DNA of 64,000 nt from Liolophura sinensis (Eukaryota > Mollusca > Polyplacophora > Chitonida > Chitonidae). The position numbers were made by a program, and so were the translations under genes. The stretch lies in NCBI RefSeq assembly GCF_032854445.1, contig NC_088304.1:6459704-6523703 (forward strand), written 5' to 3'. This document shows, one piece after another, positions 48,501 to 61,200 of this stretch. Under the pieces are notes generated by a model. It did not search any database and was not told the origin of the DNA. It was given only the letters and a program-made list of their open reading frames with translations. Position 1 is the stretch's first letter; every line of letters begins with the position of its first letter.

Positions 48501-51500
48501 CTGTATACTTGTATATTTATACCAATATAGTGGCCTTATCTCAAGTGTTTGTATTAATATCCCGTAACAGATTTAACGCAGCGTATTCTCTTTCAACATA
48601 TGCTCAAAAGTTCAACATGGAATGGTCTTTGGGTTTTGAGAAATACCCAAATTTTTCAACTTTTTAACCTCCTCTACAGCCAATATTTTGAAACATTCAG
48701 AGAGAGCTATGGGGTATAGAGAAGTAATGTGTAATTTTATGAAGCTTGCATCTTTAATGACTCAAACAGATAATTTTTAAGGTGATTTTCACAACAGCTG
48801 TATACATTAATTCGACTGAAAACCTGAAACATGAGTAGTATGTATGGTATTCTTGGATTTTTGAAACAGTGGTTATTTTTGAAACTGGTTATCAAATGCA
48901 GACTTTGTTACTGTATAGCGTACTCATATCAAGTTACCATGTGCATTGTTCATAGAAGTAGTCTCCCTTGGTCCATTACAGCACTACAGCTTTACAATGA
49001 GAGTGTTACATGTATGTCATAGATTAATATATGAAGGGTGGACTTTAAACACTACCTCTGAAGACCACTAACCCTTGCTATGATACAAATATCTCTTCTC
49101 TTGAGTGTGTTTTTAAATGTACGTAATCCCTGGCACACTACGTATACATATATATCAAACGCCTGAACATAACATTTTAGTATATAGCTTCTATGTGTAA
49201 TTCCTTTAAACTGAACTTTTTAGTTTATAAAGTATATACATATATGCATATTTATTTGACTTTTTCTTTAAATCCCTATCCCAGGGTCCTTTGTTGTTAT
49301 TATTGCATGAAAATTTTGAGCATTTGAGGTTTGGATACAGGAGCTAGACTGGAGTTCATTTATGTTATGGCCTTTTCCAGCATTTTGGTGACTGCCTTGT
49401 TAAAGTTAATTTAAATGGAAACCAAAACTGTTGTATTCCTGGTATTTTTTACTTTTTGTGTTTCCTTACTAACTTTCTTTTTTCGACCCTCTCGATAAGT
49501 GATGAAATTACTTTTCATACAGTATTTATTGGTTTCTGTAAATGTTGTTATTGTGATCTGAAATCCCATGACTGTCTATTAATATAAGGTTAAAAAATGA
49601 CTAAATGCATTGTATTTAATGTTCTTTGAAGGGATTCAAGTTTGATGTCTTTTAATTCTAAATTTCAATAATTCCTGTGATTAACGGTGTGTTTGGATTT
49701 TACTGTTTTGTTTGCTAATCAGGTCAAGCCAGGTCAGAGTCGACCAAGCTCGTTAAACTTGACCGCCAATACCTCAGCTTTACAGGTAAGTGCGATAATC
49801 TTTCATTAAAGATCTGCGGTTAATGTGTTTGTGACTCATTGATTGATTGTGTGAATCAGTGCTGTCTCGTGGCAGAGATCTATCTGCTGAAAGTTGGCAA
49901 TTTTGGCTCTTCTGTCTCTTGGTGTTTACCCGAAGGGCTCAGTTGAAGTACTGGTCGGCCCATCCCCTTGTACTGGTGTGACTGGATGACTCCTTACGCC
50001 TGATATTATACGCGTTGCAAATCTTACGAGGCATTACTGTTTACACGTGTATGATGGCAAGTCGACAAATCTGGAACATAAAGACACGGTCAGATATTCC
50101 GGAAGTGTTGGAGCAAGTCACAGCTATCTCAAAAGAAATAATCCTAAACTGCACCTGTATAGCTTAAGGGCAGACCTTGTACCTATAAATGGTTGGCCAG
50201 AAATAAAAGTGTAACCATTTTGTGTACATGTATGAACCCCTGGGCTATATTCATAAGAAACTAGCAAAGACATTTCCAGACCCTGTATTTTTTTTTCTTT
50301 CTGTGTTGCTGAAGCATTTCTAGCTTACCGTCTGATGTTTGTTTTCCTTCAGTCTGATATTCCCGAATCTGAGCCTCTACAGGTACTCGATGTCATAGGC
50401 ATATAAACCAATATAATAGGTGTATGCAAGTAGAATTAGATCCTTCATTACACCTGTGTACAATCACATTTAGCTCTTCACACATCCCCCCGGCTGCTAA
50501 CATTTGATCAGCGTATTTATAGCTTTATGTCAGGACCATATCTAGGGTCTCTTTGGTTCTGGAAAACATTTGGGCTCCCAAACTGGTGGCCGCCCAAAAT
50601 AAGCAAGCTGTATTAAAACCAACCAGGAAATTAAACAAAAACGTGATGATTTACCAATAAAAAGTTACATTTTCATATGGGCCTAAATTTCTTTCATGTA
50701 GACTTAAAAGCTCTTAGAAAGCATCATTTTGATCCAGTTGCATTTTCAAAATTTCTTTATACATAGTCACAGTGTCACATTAAAGTTTTGTACCAGAACC
50801 TTGGATGTTTTTCTAGATATGGCCTGGTGTGTATACACACATGACATTATTAATATGCCCTTATTCATATGGCCTTATTCATATGCCCTTATTCATATGG
50901 CCTTATTCATATGGCCTTATCTGCTCGTGGTCATTTAGTAATCTACATGTGTGTAGCGAGTTGTATAAAATTGTAATAACTGAAGTTAAATTCATGATAG
51001 ATTTTAACTTCTACACGCCAGGAATTTAAATTACCACAAAACTACCTATACATGTACTAATGTAATTCATTTATCTAATATTCATGGTGCACATGATCTT
51101 TTCAAACAAGTTGTTATAAGTATTTATGTATGTGTAATTTTTATTTTCTGTTTTTTTTTTTTTGTTTCTTTTTTCAATATGTAGAGGTTAATTTAGTGTA
51201 GGAAAACTTATCTAATAATGTATTTATGAAGTCATTGGCTCATTTGTAATGAGAATTTGACGGGTTCAGTACCTAATATGCAGTAATATTGTGCATATTT
51301 AAGCACAGTGTCTGGTTTTCCTCCACGCATAAAACCAACTAACCACCATCTTTTAAAAGTGAAAAGTTCTTGAGTGTGGAAAAGTTCTTGAGCCACCATA
51401 AAATAAATAAATATATAAATAAATGTATGCACAGTGTAACAATTGTGAACTTTCTGTCTTCTCATTGCTTGGGGGCCTTACTACATGTATTACTATATGA

Positions 51501-54500
51501 AAAATCAGTTCTGTCCTTACACATTGTCAATATCTATAGCGCATTCTTTGTATACCCGCTGGCCCATGTATCTTGATAAACATGATAAAGTCCAGAACAT
51601 GAACATGTTAGCAGTTTGTCAAATACTGTACCTAGCAAAGGGCAGAGGATTTCTCCACCCATAAATGTAAGCTGAATTTACACAAGGGGAAAACATTTTG
51701 TATGCTCACAGCATTTCTAAGGCATCCTTGGCCTAGTGTTTAGCGGGCTACTGCAGCACAATAATCCATGAGCATCTCAACAATGTTATCACAGAGTTCA
51801 AGTCCAGCACATGCTGGCTTCCTGTATGTTCTAATGTGGGAAGGTCTGTTAGCAACCTGCTGGTGGCTGTGGATTTCCCCTGGCTTTGTCTGGTTTTTGT
51901 AATTCTGACTGAAGTCGTACATTAAAAGTAAAATAGTACAGCATAAAACTCCTATCAAATAAATAAATAATTCACATCATTTCACTGCTCCAGCCAGCTA
52001 ATAACAGTAACGGGTATTTTAACAATCAGTAGTTCTGCCCTTTATTAACAGGACTCTCTGAAATACACATATATACAAGTATCATACTCCTCCCTACAAT
52101 TGGTTTATGTTTAGTAGATTTTTAAACTCATCAAGACCTGTGGAAATTCACTGTTTGCATTTAATATACATCCACAAATCCATAAATTGAGAGATACATG
52201 TACATTTGTGAGTTTTCCTTTTGCTCCATGCAAGGGAGGCAACCAGGTTTTGTATGGTTCATTAGGCAGATAATTTTCGTTTTGCCTTTTTCACTATTTG
52301 ATGGTAAAACATTAAAATTCAGAAGTCTGATAAACTGACGATTAAAAAGTGAAAGAGGTCATTGTGACCTAATACACATTGTTTTATTTTATGATATATT
52401 CTTATGGAATTGAAGGAAATTATCAGGAGTTAATTATTTGATATCAAGATGACTTAGTACAGTCTTAATAAGTTGATCAAGATAGTATATTATATTTACT
52501 TCTGTACCTGCTTTATATAACACGGGAAAAAAAAGATGATCGAGGGTGCATCGATGTACAATGCATGTCTTTTACGGACTTTCATGGCACACTGATTTCA
52601 TAGTATTGGGTGTTGAACTGAACTAGGATCTGTCTGTCCACAGAAAGCTCTGAAGGAGAAAGAGGAGCATATCGAGCAGCTTTTGAGGGAGCGTGACTTG
52701 GAGAGGTCAGAGGTCGCCAGGGCTGCGGCACAGGTTGATGAGGTGGGTCATTATTCAGGCTGTCATTTGCATTTAACATGACTTTGTATGTGTATGTCTC
52801 GAGTCACTGGAAGAAACGTGATATACAACCATTTTTGCAAAGGGTTTATTCACACATATTCGGAAGGTGTAGACGGAAAAAGTTATACTTTTCGTGAAAC
52901 CGTGAAATTTTCTAATCCAACCAATATAGTTTTGTTTGCTTAATCAAATTAAAAAAGGTGCATAAAATTACATTGAAAATATCTCTCTCATATGGGGAAA
53001 AAGTTAAGGAATATGGGTGATTTTTGAAGTTAAATTCACATACGCAAAGTGAAAATGATGGCACATACTGTAGCCTTAATTACATAGTATACGTGTAAAC
53101 CTAATCACTAGGGGGCCTTTTTATCCTGAATTTAAAGTTTAAGTTAATGCACACTGTATTAAGGAAAGACTAATGACCCTGTTGTCAAGTTTAACAGAAT
53201 GCGTGTTAGGGAAGTTGAAGATGTTAACATGAGGTTCTTGTTTCTTGCTAATTATGCGATATTGTGTGACTTGAATCTGGGACATTATGCTGGTTAAATG
53301 TTTTGTAACATTTTAGTGTTGTTGTTTTTTTAAGGGCCCATGCAGGTAGTTTTGCAGGACACCTGTTGTCTTTGTTCAGATTATTATTACTCCATCGATT
53401 TTTTTACCTATTCTAGTGTATTTTGAGCCACTGATTCTGATTCTGCTTTTATTTTTGCAACTTTTGTAACTTTTTCAGATATAATCATAGAACTAAAATG
53501 TAGTTCATTTCAATGACCTGTAACTCGAGAACTATGGGAGGTAGAAAAGTGAAGGTTACACCAAACTGTAGCTGAAGACATGCTCTTTCTGTAGCATGCC
53601 AACGGAGCTATGGCTAATAGTTTTCTCGCTAGACACGTTCAAATGACACAACCGTTTTTTTTTTTTTTTTTCATAAATACATGTTTATTCAATTGCTTTA
53701 ACATTGAGTTGGGAGGCATTTGGAAAGATGTATAATCTATTGACTTACTTGTTTCCCAAAGACATTGTGTGTTTGGATATAGTTCAGTTGTCTCACATTT
53801 GACAGTGTACAGTGATAACTACGAGAACGAACGAACCCTGGCTGAAACTGCAGTTCTAGTTTTTCTTGTTTTTTGGTTTTTTAGGCCAGGTTTAAAGCTT
53901 AGGAGTTGAACTCATCCTTCAGAGATTGGTCTTTAATCCTTGAATAAAGCAGTTATTAAGTCTTGTACATGTACAGAGTTGTAATTTACTAGGCATATAC
54001 GCATACAAGTTTTAATGTAGCTTAATAAATGCTCAATAGATTAATCCCTTCAAACAAGAACTCAAACAAGTTCAGTCTTGTCTGTGACATTCACACTGGG
54101 CTCAGATTGGCTCAGATTTTGTCTGGGCCTTTTGAAGTTAGTTAGCAGCACATGTACTAGTAATGAGGGAATGCATTGTCAACATAGGAAGAACTTTGCA
54201 TACCTGTGCGTACTATAAATCAACTTTATTGCAACATCGAAAGCATCGGAATTTGTGTTTACAACTACTATGGAAATAACGGTAGAATGATTAATTTGTG
54301 TCAGTAAGGATTCAAGGCTCATAAATGTGAGCAAAACATGTATGTACACCCCATAGTTCTCTCAGAATGTTTCAAAGTATTGGTTGGAGAGGCTGCTGGA
54401 AAGGTTGAAGAACTAGGGTGTGTGTGTGCGATCCTGGCAAATTAACATTCTACTCACGCTCCTCAATTGCATGGTCATCCATAGTTTGATTGTTTAGCAT

Positions 54501-55239
54501 GTGTAGATTTTTAATTTTGTAAGAGTGATATTTTTGTAACCATATCTATTAACCTGAAGAAGATAGTACTAAGTGTATCTGTGTTCTTGCTATGACGGAA
54601 TACAAGCACAAGTAGCTTCCCTTCTCTAGGCTCTTTAGCTTACTCTTGATGTTCATAGGCTGAGGGCCAGCTAGCGAACACACGCTCGGAGTATGATCGC
54701 TTCAGGGAGGACACTGAAGAGTCCATTAAGAAGCTGAAAACACGCCTGGCGGAGTTGGAGAAGGAAAAGGTGGAGCTGACAGGCCGGCTAGAGGATGAGA
54801 AGCGGTAATTGGGGCATGTTTAAATGCCATTTTAACCATCTACAGCGAGATTTTTTTTTTTTTGTTACTTCAAGAAGAATATTATAAGTTTATTGTGAAG
54901 CGTTTTGTACATTATGGGGTGGTATTGTATCTAGCTGATTTCATAGGGGTCACATGAATAGCCATATGATATATAAAGGTACAATTATCTAGTTGTATTA
55001 TTAGATTATTTTAAGTGGGTCATTCAAGTCCATTGTCGATTTCCAACACAACATGGATCTTCAGTGTCAGTACAAAAAATCAGGCTCGTTGGGATTCAGT
55101 ATCACTCCAAGCAAAGGGTGGTTCGATGTATGATTCAAACTGATTTCATAGGATCACCTAGCTGTATGATGTAAAGGTACAATTATCTTGTTGTATAGTG
55201 TAAATATTATAAGTAAGACTCATAGTTGTACGTGGGCTC

Positions 55240-55270
<31 letters not shown>

Positions 55271-58200
55271 TAGTCAAGGCATCGCCATGTAAATGTAAAA
55301 GGTTTCACAAGCTTTCAGTCAGTTAGATAATGCTCCTAGCATGTGGATCGAAAGCTTGTGAAACCTTTTACTTTTATGTGGTGATGCCTCGGCTTCATTA
55401 TTATTACTGTAAATATTTTTCATGTGGAACCTGGAAAGGGTACCCACTGAAATACTGTTATCTACTGTTAGGCTATCTATCCGGGTGTCAAACTTAGGCA
55501 CGTAATGTAATACAATATGTCTTGTGCATTAGTTGTGCAAGTGCAAATACAGTGGAGTTGTCTGTTTTATGCTATCTATGCTATATTTATGTATTGCGTT
55601 TGGGGAAACTTGTGAACTTTAAACTGTGGAAAGTAATTTGTTACAAGCTTAAGTAGTAAGTTTTTTGGTGTATTATAAATTTGGTATTATTATTATTTTT
55701 TGTGTATGTTTGTTTCCCCTGATCTCTGCCTGGTTTCCTCCCTCCTAATAATGGTCGTTGTTGTACAAGTGAAATATTCTTGAGTATGGCGTAAAACACC
55801 AATCAAACAAATAAATAAATAAATGTGTATGTTTGTCTGCAGGAAAACGGAAGATTTACAATTCCAGATAGAGGAAGAATCAATATGCAAAGATGATCTA
55901 GAGGTCAGTCAAAGCGTGAGTCTGTGAAAGGATTGCTTTCATCATTACACTTTTCCAAAGAACAGTCTTTATTGCTTGCTCATGTGTTTAACTTGTGGAT
56001 TTTTTCGGATCAGCATGACTTGTGGGATCAGTTCCAGTCATGGGCAGGGAAGTGGTAGAATCCCAGGCTATCACTGCTTGTTGGTTGTTGCTGACTATAC
56101 ACTGTAATTGAGAGACAAAGTACAGCCTTCATTACATGTTCATGTACATTATTGTGACATGAAGTGATCGCTTTTTCTGTCCGTCCGTGTGTTCCGTTCA
56201 GATTTGTGCAGAGCATAGCTGGGCATTTATGAAGCATAGGATTCTTAAAGTCGCACAAGGCGTGTAAAATGACCTGAAATTGTGCACTATCAGATTATAT
56301 TTTCGCATATTGAACTGTTGTAGTAGTTGTCTGCCCTTGTGCATATGTTCCAGTCCATGCAAATTTGTGCTGGACATATTTTAACTATTATCTGGGACAT
56401 AACTCTGGTGTTCTATGGCATATTTTTCTTAAACTTAAACACATTATGCAAGGTAACCTGAAGTGATGCATTGTCAGATTATCTTGTCACATTTTGAATT
56501 TTTGATTGGTTGTTTGCACCTGCCCATAAGGCTGAATATATGTGTATCTTGGGTATGACCTTATAGCATACATGTAGGCTTCTCAAACTTTACACAGGAC
56601 CCCTGCGGCCTAAAGGTCTAAGGCACTCGCCTGACAATTGCTGTTGCCTCCCACCAATGAGTTCAAGGGTATTTGCACACAAGTACAAAAAAATATCTTA
56701 ATACTGTGCAATAGCTGATTGTGATATAGAGAGAGGATATGCATCTTTGCAATCTCTGATTGCTTTCTTATTTTTACTTTTTTGGGAGTAACATGACTTC
56801 GGGGTTTAACCCCAGCCTTGGCCAGGGAAGTAGTAGAATCCCTCCCTGTCACTGCTTGTTGTGTAAGATAAGAGTCAATAGTGCTCGTGGGCCTGTTGGT
56901 GCCGTCTTACATGCCTTGGAGACAACTTCCACCAAGAGGGCATGCAAGTACATCACACTTAGGAAAGTTTGTCAGTAACTTGCCAAAGGTAGCTGTTTTA
57001 TTCAGGGAAAGCACAGTTTCCTCCAACTGTAAAATTGTCCGTCATTCCATAGTCGAAAGGAAAAAACAAATGGCTGAGTACGGAGTTAAACAACTATTAA
57101 ACCAATAAAGCTGTGTGTTTCTTAGAAGATAAATGCAGACGTGTAAGGACACATTGTTTTTGTGTGTTTGATTTCAGATTAAGACAGAAGAGGATGAAGC
57201 CAAAGTGAAAGAACTGGAACTTCAAGTAAAACTGGAACGAGAGCGTGCTGACAAGCTGGAAGAGGAGATGAAAAAGATGAAGGTATCCTATTAGAACTAT
57301 TGCATTCTGGTATGGTTTCTACACCTGACTATTGCATTCTGGTATGGTTTCTACACCTGACTATTGCATACTGGTATGGTTTCTACACCTGACAAGACAG
57401 TAGTAAAAAGTATTGTCAGTGCAGGATATTGGGTTTCTGTATTATACTTTGTTGTCGTGTATAATTCCCTCTTGCAATGTAAGCCTCCCACCTTCTGTGA
57501 TAATCTGATTCTGAGCTCTCTTTGATGCCTTGTTACAGTCAGTACTAGAGGCTGCCCAGTCACAGAGCAAGTCCTCAGATGACCTGCATACCATGTACCT
57601 GGACCAGATAGAGGAGCTGACTCACAAGTTGTCCCAGGCAGAGAATAAGATCAAGGCATTTGAGTCTGGCAAACAGGACGATGTCGCCAAGGTATGTACA
57701 ACACAAAAAGTGTGTAGAGGGTCAGTGTGAGGTTCATTTCCTGACAGAAGTTGAGGCAGTGACCAACCGCAGCACTGGCTGTACATGGAGTTGAAAGTAT
57801 CTCATTATGCTCAAACTGCTGCCTTGATTTTTAGCTAGCCTGTGTGAAGTAAGGCAAGGTATTGTGAGAGAGGTGGGGAAAGTGGAGGCGTCAGTTTTGG
57901 CTTTCCAGTTAAGCTTTTTTAGCTTCTATATACTGGGCTATCATAAATGAATTGAAAGTTAGGCCCTTTTTTTGGTCCCTAGTATAAAGCATTGGTCCCA
58001 GTGTAAATTCACATTCTCAGGTGGCATGTTATCCTTTGTTTTTTTTACCTCCTGTTTTATTTCAATCATACATGGATCTCCAACATACAGCAATAGAAAG
58101 TTATGTTGTGTTTGTGTTTTTTTTTTTATATATTTCTTTTCACCGTTGTACATTTAAAAAAGGCCTACTGATGGAAGGTTGAACTGCTTTATTGATTTTA

Positions 58201-61200
58201 GTTTTATAGGCGTTGTGAAAGTTTTTTAATGATTTTAATTGATAAACTTTCAGTTCAAAAATTTACCAATTATATAAACTTCAGTTTGTTTTCTGTTGTA
58301 AACACTTGCTCTCTCTTTGCCAGATTTATCATTTTTGTAATCAAGAAAAATTTCATGTAGGGCTACATTTTTTATGCATATGCCTGCCTACATGTAGGAG
58401 AACAAGAAGGGTATTGGGATCTTCTGTCGCTTTTACCATTTTTTTTGTTTTACAGACATCATGCACACATTCAGATTGACTTTATTCTGTTCTCCTGTAA
58501 ACACGGATTTCCACAAACCTTTCTTGTAGGGCTACAGTTTCTTATGCAGTCTCTTATCAAGATAACTCTTTGGCTCTCTAGCTACATAACCATTTTTGCA
58601 GAGTGTAAGAATTTACCTAGGTGTATACCAATTTATCTGGTATACTTAGTATCGGTTGAAAGCTTTCCACATCTGTATTAGTACTGGGAGCCTATGACAC
58701 TCGCCGATGCATGTGCCTTCCTATACTGTGACGGAAAGTTTAAACCATCCATGCAGGCAGTGACTATTGTCAACTGAGTATTTGCTCAGCCAATCAGAGG
58801 GCTGTAGTGGCCACCCATAGTACACGGATAGCCAGTCATGGGAAACGATTCACATATCAAAGATCACTCTAGTGAGTTGGTACGTGAAGTTTTTTTTTTA
58901 CTACCATGACTCAATATTCGCTCAGCCATTCACAGCATTGAACATGCCACATGTAGTTCACAAGTTGCATATCAAAGACCACTGCCTCAATTTTGTGCAC
59001 GAACTCCCCCACAAATTTCTTTATCAGAAATCAACCTCGTCTTTCCATATTAAAGTTGGCTACTGTGTTAAAGAGTTTTTGTTCTTAAGCATAAAGCACG
59101 TCTTTATATTGATTTGCTGTAATAAATATGTAGAATGTTGGCATAAGTTTGTTATTGGAGAGATCACGAGAAGTTCAGCACGTCCATCAGCCTCCTTGTA
59201 CTGTCGTGTTCAAATTGACCTCTGCATGAGTAAGATTTGGAGACATTTGACTTCTTAGTTGAACCTCTTACTGTGATCTTTACAGACTAGCCAGCTGAAT
59301 GCTCAGCTAACAGAAAGATCCTCCCGCCTGGCTGAAGTGGAGACTGCCCTGGACACAAAGAAAAGAGACATGAAACAGCTGGAGTCTCGATTGGCTGAAC
59401 TGGTGAGTGTTAAAGGGAGACAACTGCTCTTTTGGGCCCTCTGCCATTTGCTATTGCTTACCAAGGTTACCTCCCCTCTTGGTTTAAGTTCTTGTTTTTC
59501 TTGGTGCAGATTTCGGTTTTGTGTGTTCATGGCTCTCCCTTCAGACTCCTGAGTTGCCATCAGCTCCTTCTCATCTTGTCATCTGAAATACTACTCACGG
59601 GTAAATTAATGGCTCTATGAAAGGAAATATTTTATACTGGTAATGTAGTGTTATACACCCGTAATCGTCCATTCTCAAGATTTCTCAGCTCTGAACAAGA
59701 GAACTTCCAACAAACAAAAAAAGCCCACATGAAGAAGACAAGAATACAAACTGTGGATAAATCATCACTTTGCAATGTGATCACTGCTATTGGAATCTGT
59801 TACGCTTTTTGTTGTGTTCAGGTTCATTGTTAGTCTTTGCTATAACTGTTCACAGGATTTTTTTTCTGTTAGAGCACCAGAGCCATAGCTTATTTTCACA
59901 TCACTGTGATAACGTGAGAAAAGTAATCATGCACATCTGACATGCTTAATTCTGATCACATTGTCCCCATTACTTTTATTCTTTTCTTAAATATGCATAG
60001 TCTTTAAAATTGTTTGAAATCTGTATCTGTAAAAGAAATGCACGTCAGTCCTGCCTTACTTGTGTGAATGAACTAGAGCAATTGTTCATAAAGTAGGTTG
60101 CCATGACTGCGTGTAGATGTTTTTGCATATACCCATTTGCTTGGCTGTGTGATTGGATTTGTGTGTAGTTTATCTGCATTGTACTTCACCAGGCGTTTCC
60201 TGTCTTTCTGGGGCCGGTTGTTCTGAAATGCGTGATAATTTAAGCCAGGCCTAAATCTTAATACAAATTTTGGCCTACTACAAAACTAATAGTACTTCAT
60301 TGCAGACTGAAGTTAATACTGGGCTTAACAGCTGGTGCATTTTTGAACAACTGGGCCCTGGTCTTAACAGCTGGTACATTTTTGAACAACTGGGCCCTGG
60401 TCTTCAGTTTATCATAATAATGTTATTACTGCGTTATCAAACAGCATGAGCCGTAAAGATCTATGTAAGCATGCTCAGTAACTTTGTTCTTCATATCAAT
60501 ATCAGAAAGTGTGTGATGGGGGTTGATGAAGACTGAATGGACTATTGGCTGTAAACTGTACAGTGACATGACGACAAAGTATTAGTACGAAAACAAAATT
60601 ATCTTTTTGAAAACCATTTTTGCAGAACAAAACAAAAAATATACAGCTTTCATGTACACGCAGTTTTGGAGTGAGTGTCATTCATGAGTAGTTTAGGCGT
60701 TTTTCTTTTAGTTTTGTTGGTTAATCTTCTACAAAACCAGTACTGGTATTGTTGAAAGTTTAACAAATGATAATTGATCAGACAAAGCATTACTCATCTG
60801 CATCATTTACAAAGTGTTAATCTCTAAGTTATGTGAAAGATATTTTTTCAAGGATACTATTTCTTGTACCAGATTCAGATCATTGATGCAGATAGATTAT
60901 GGTCATAATTCATACTTTTGATTGAAGTGGAACTGTAAAAAAAAGGTAAAAATATTAATAATTAATGTATAAATTTATGAATTTTTGAAATTCTAAAACT
61001 AACATGTCAGCAGTGAGGTTAATCCTTTTAACAATAAAAAGCATATAATTTTTGAACAACACAGTTGACATGTCAGTAATAATAAAAACCAAATAGAAAA
61101 AATAATTCATAATGGTTATTAAGAAACTTTCTGTATGCCAGTCTGATATCAATGATTTCATGGTCCTCTTTCATGGTCACCATTACTTCATATTCTGCCC

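Larger units (their letters stand above)
43891..49722 (+). other. CLIP intron
   Basis: A 5.8-kb intron. Contains a G-rich run at 44611-44631, a poly-T run near 45777 and one MITE family B copy. No coding exon fits the flanking phases or the protein family. Confidence 0.7.

Noticed and set aside
58872-59258. 128-codon plus-strand frame just before a CLIP exon.
   Set aside because: Not in phase with the exon at 59286 through any splice site, no family similarity, and not coiled-coil in character.
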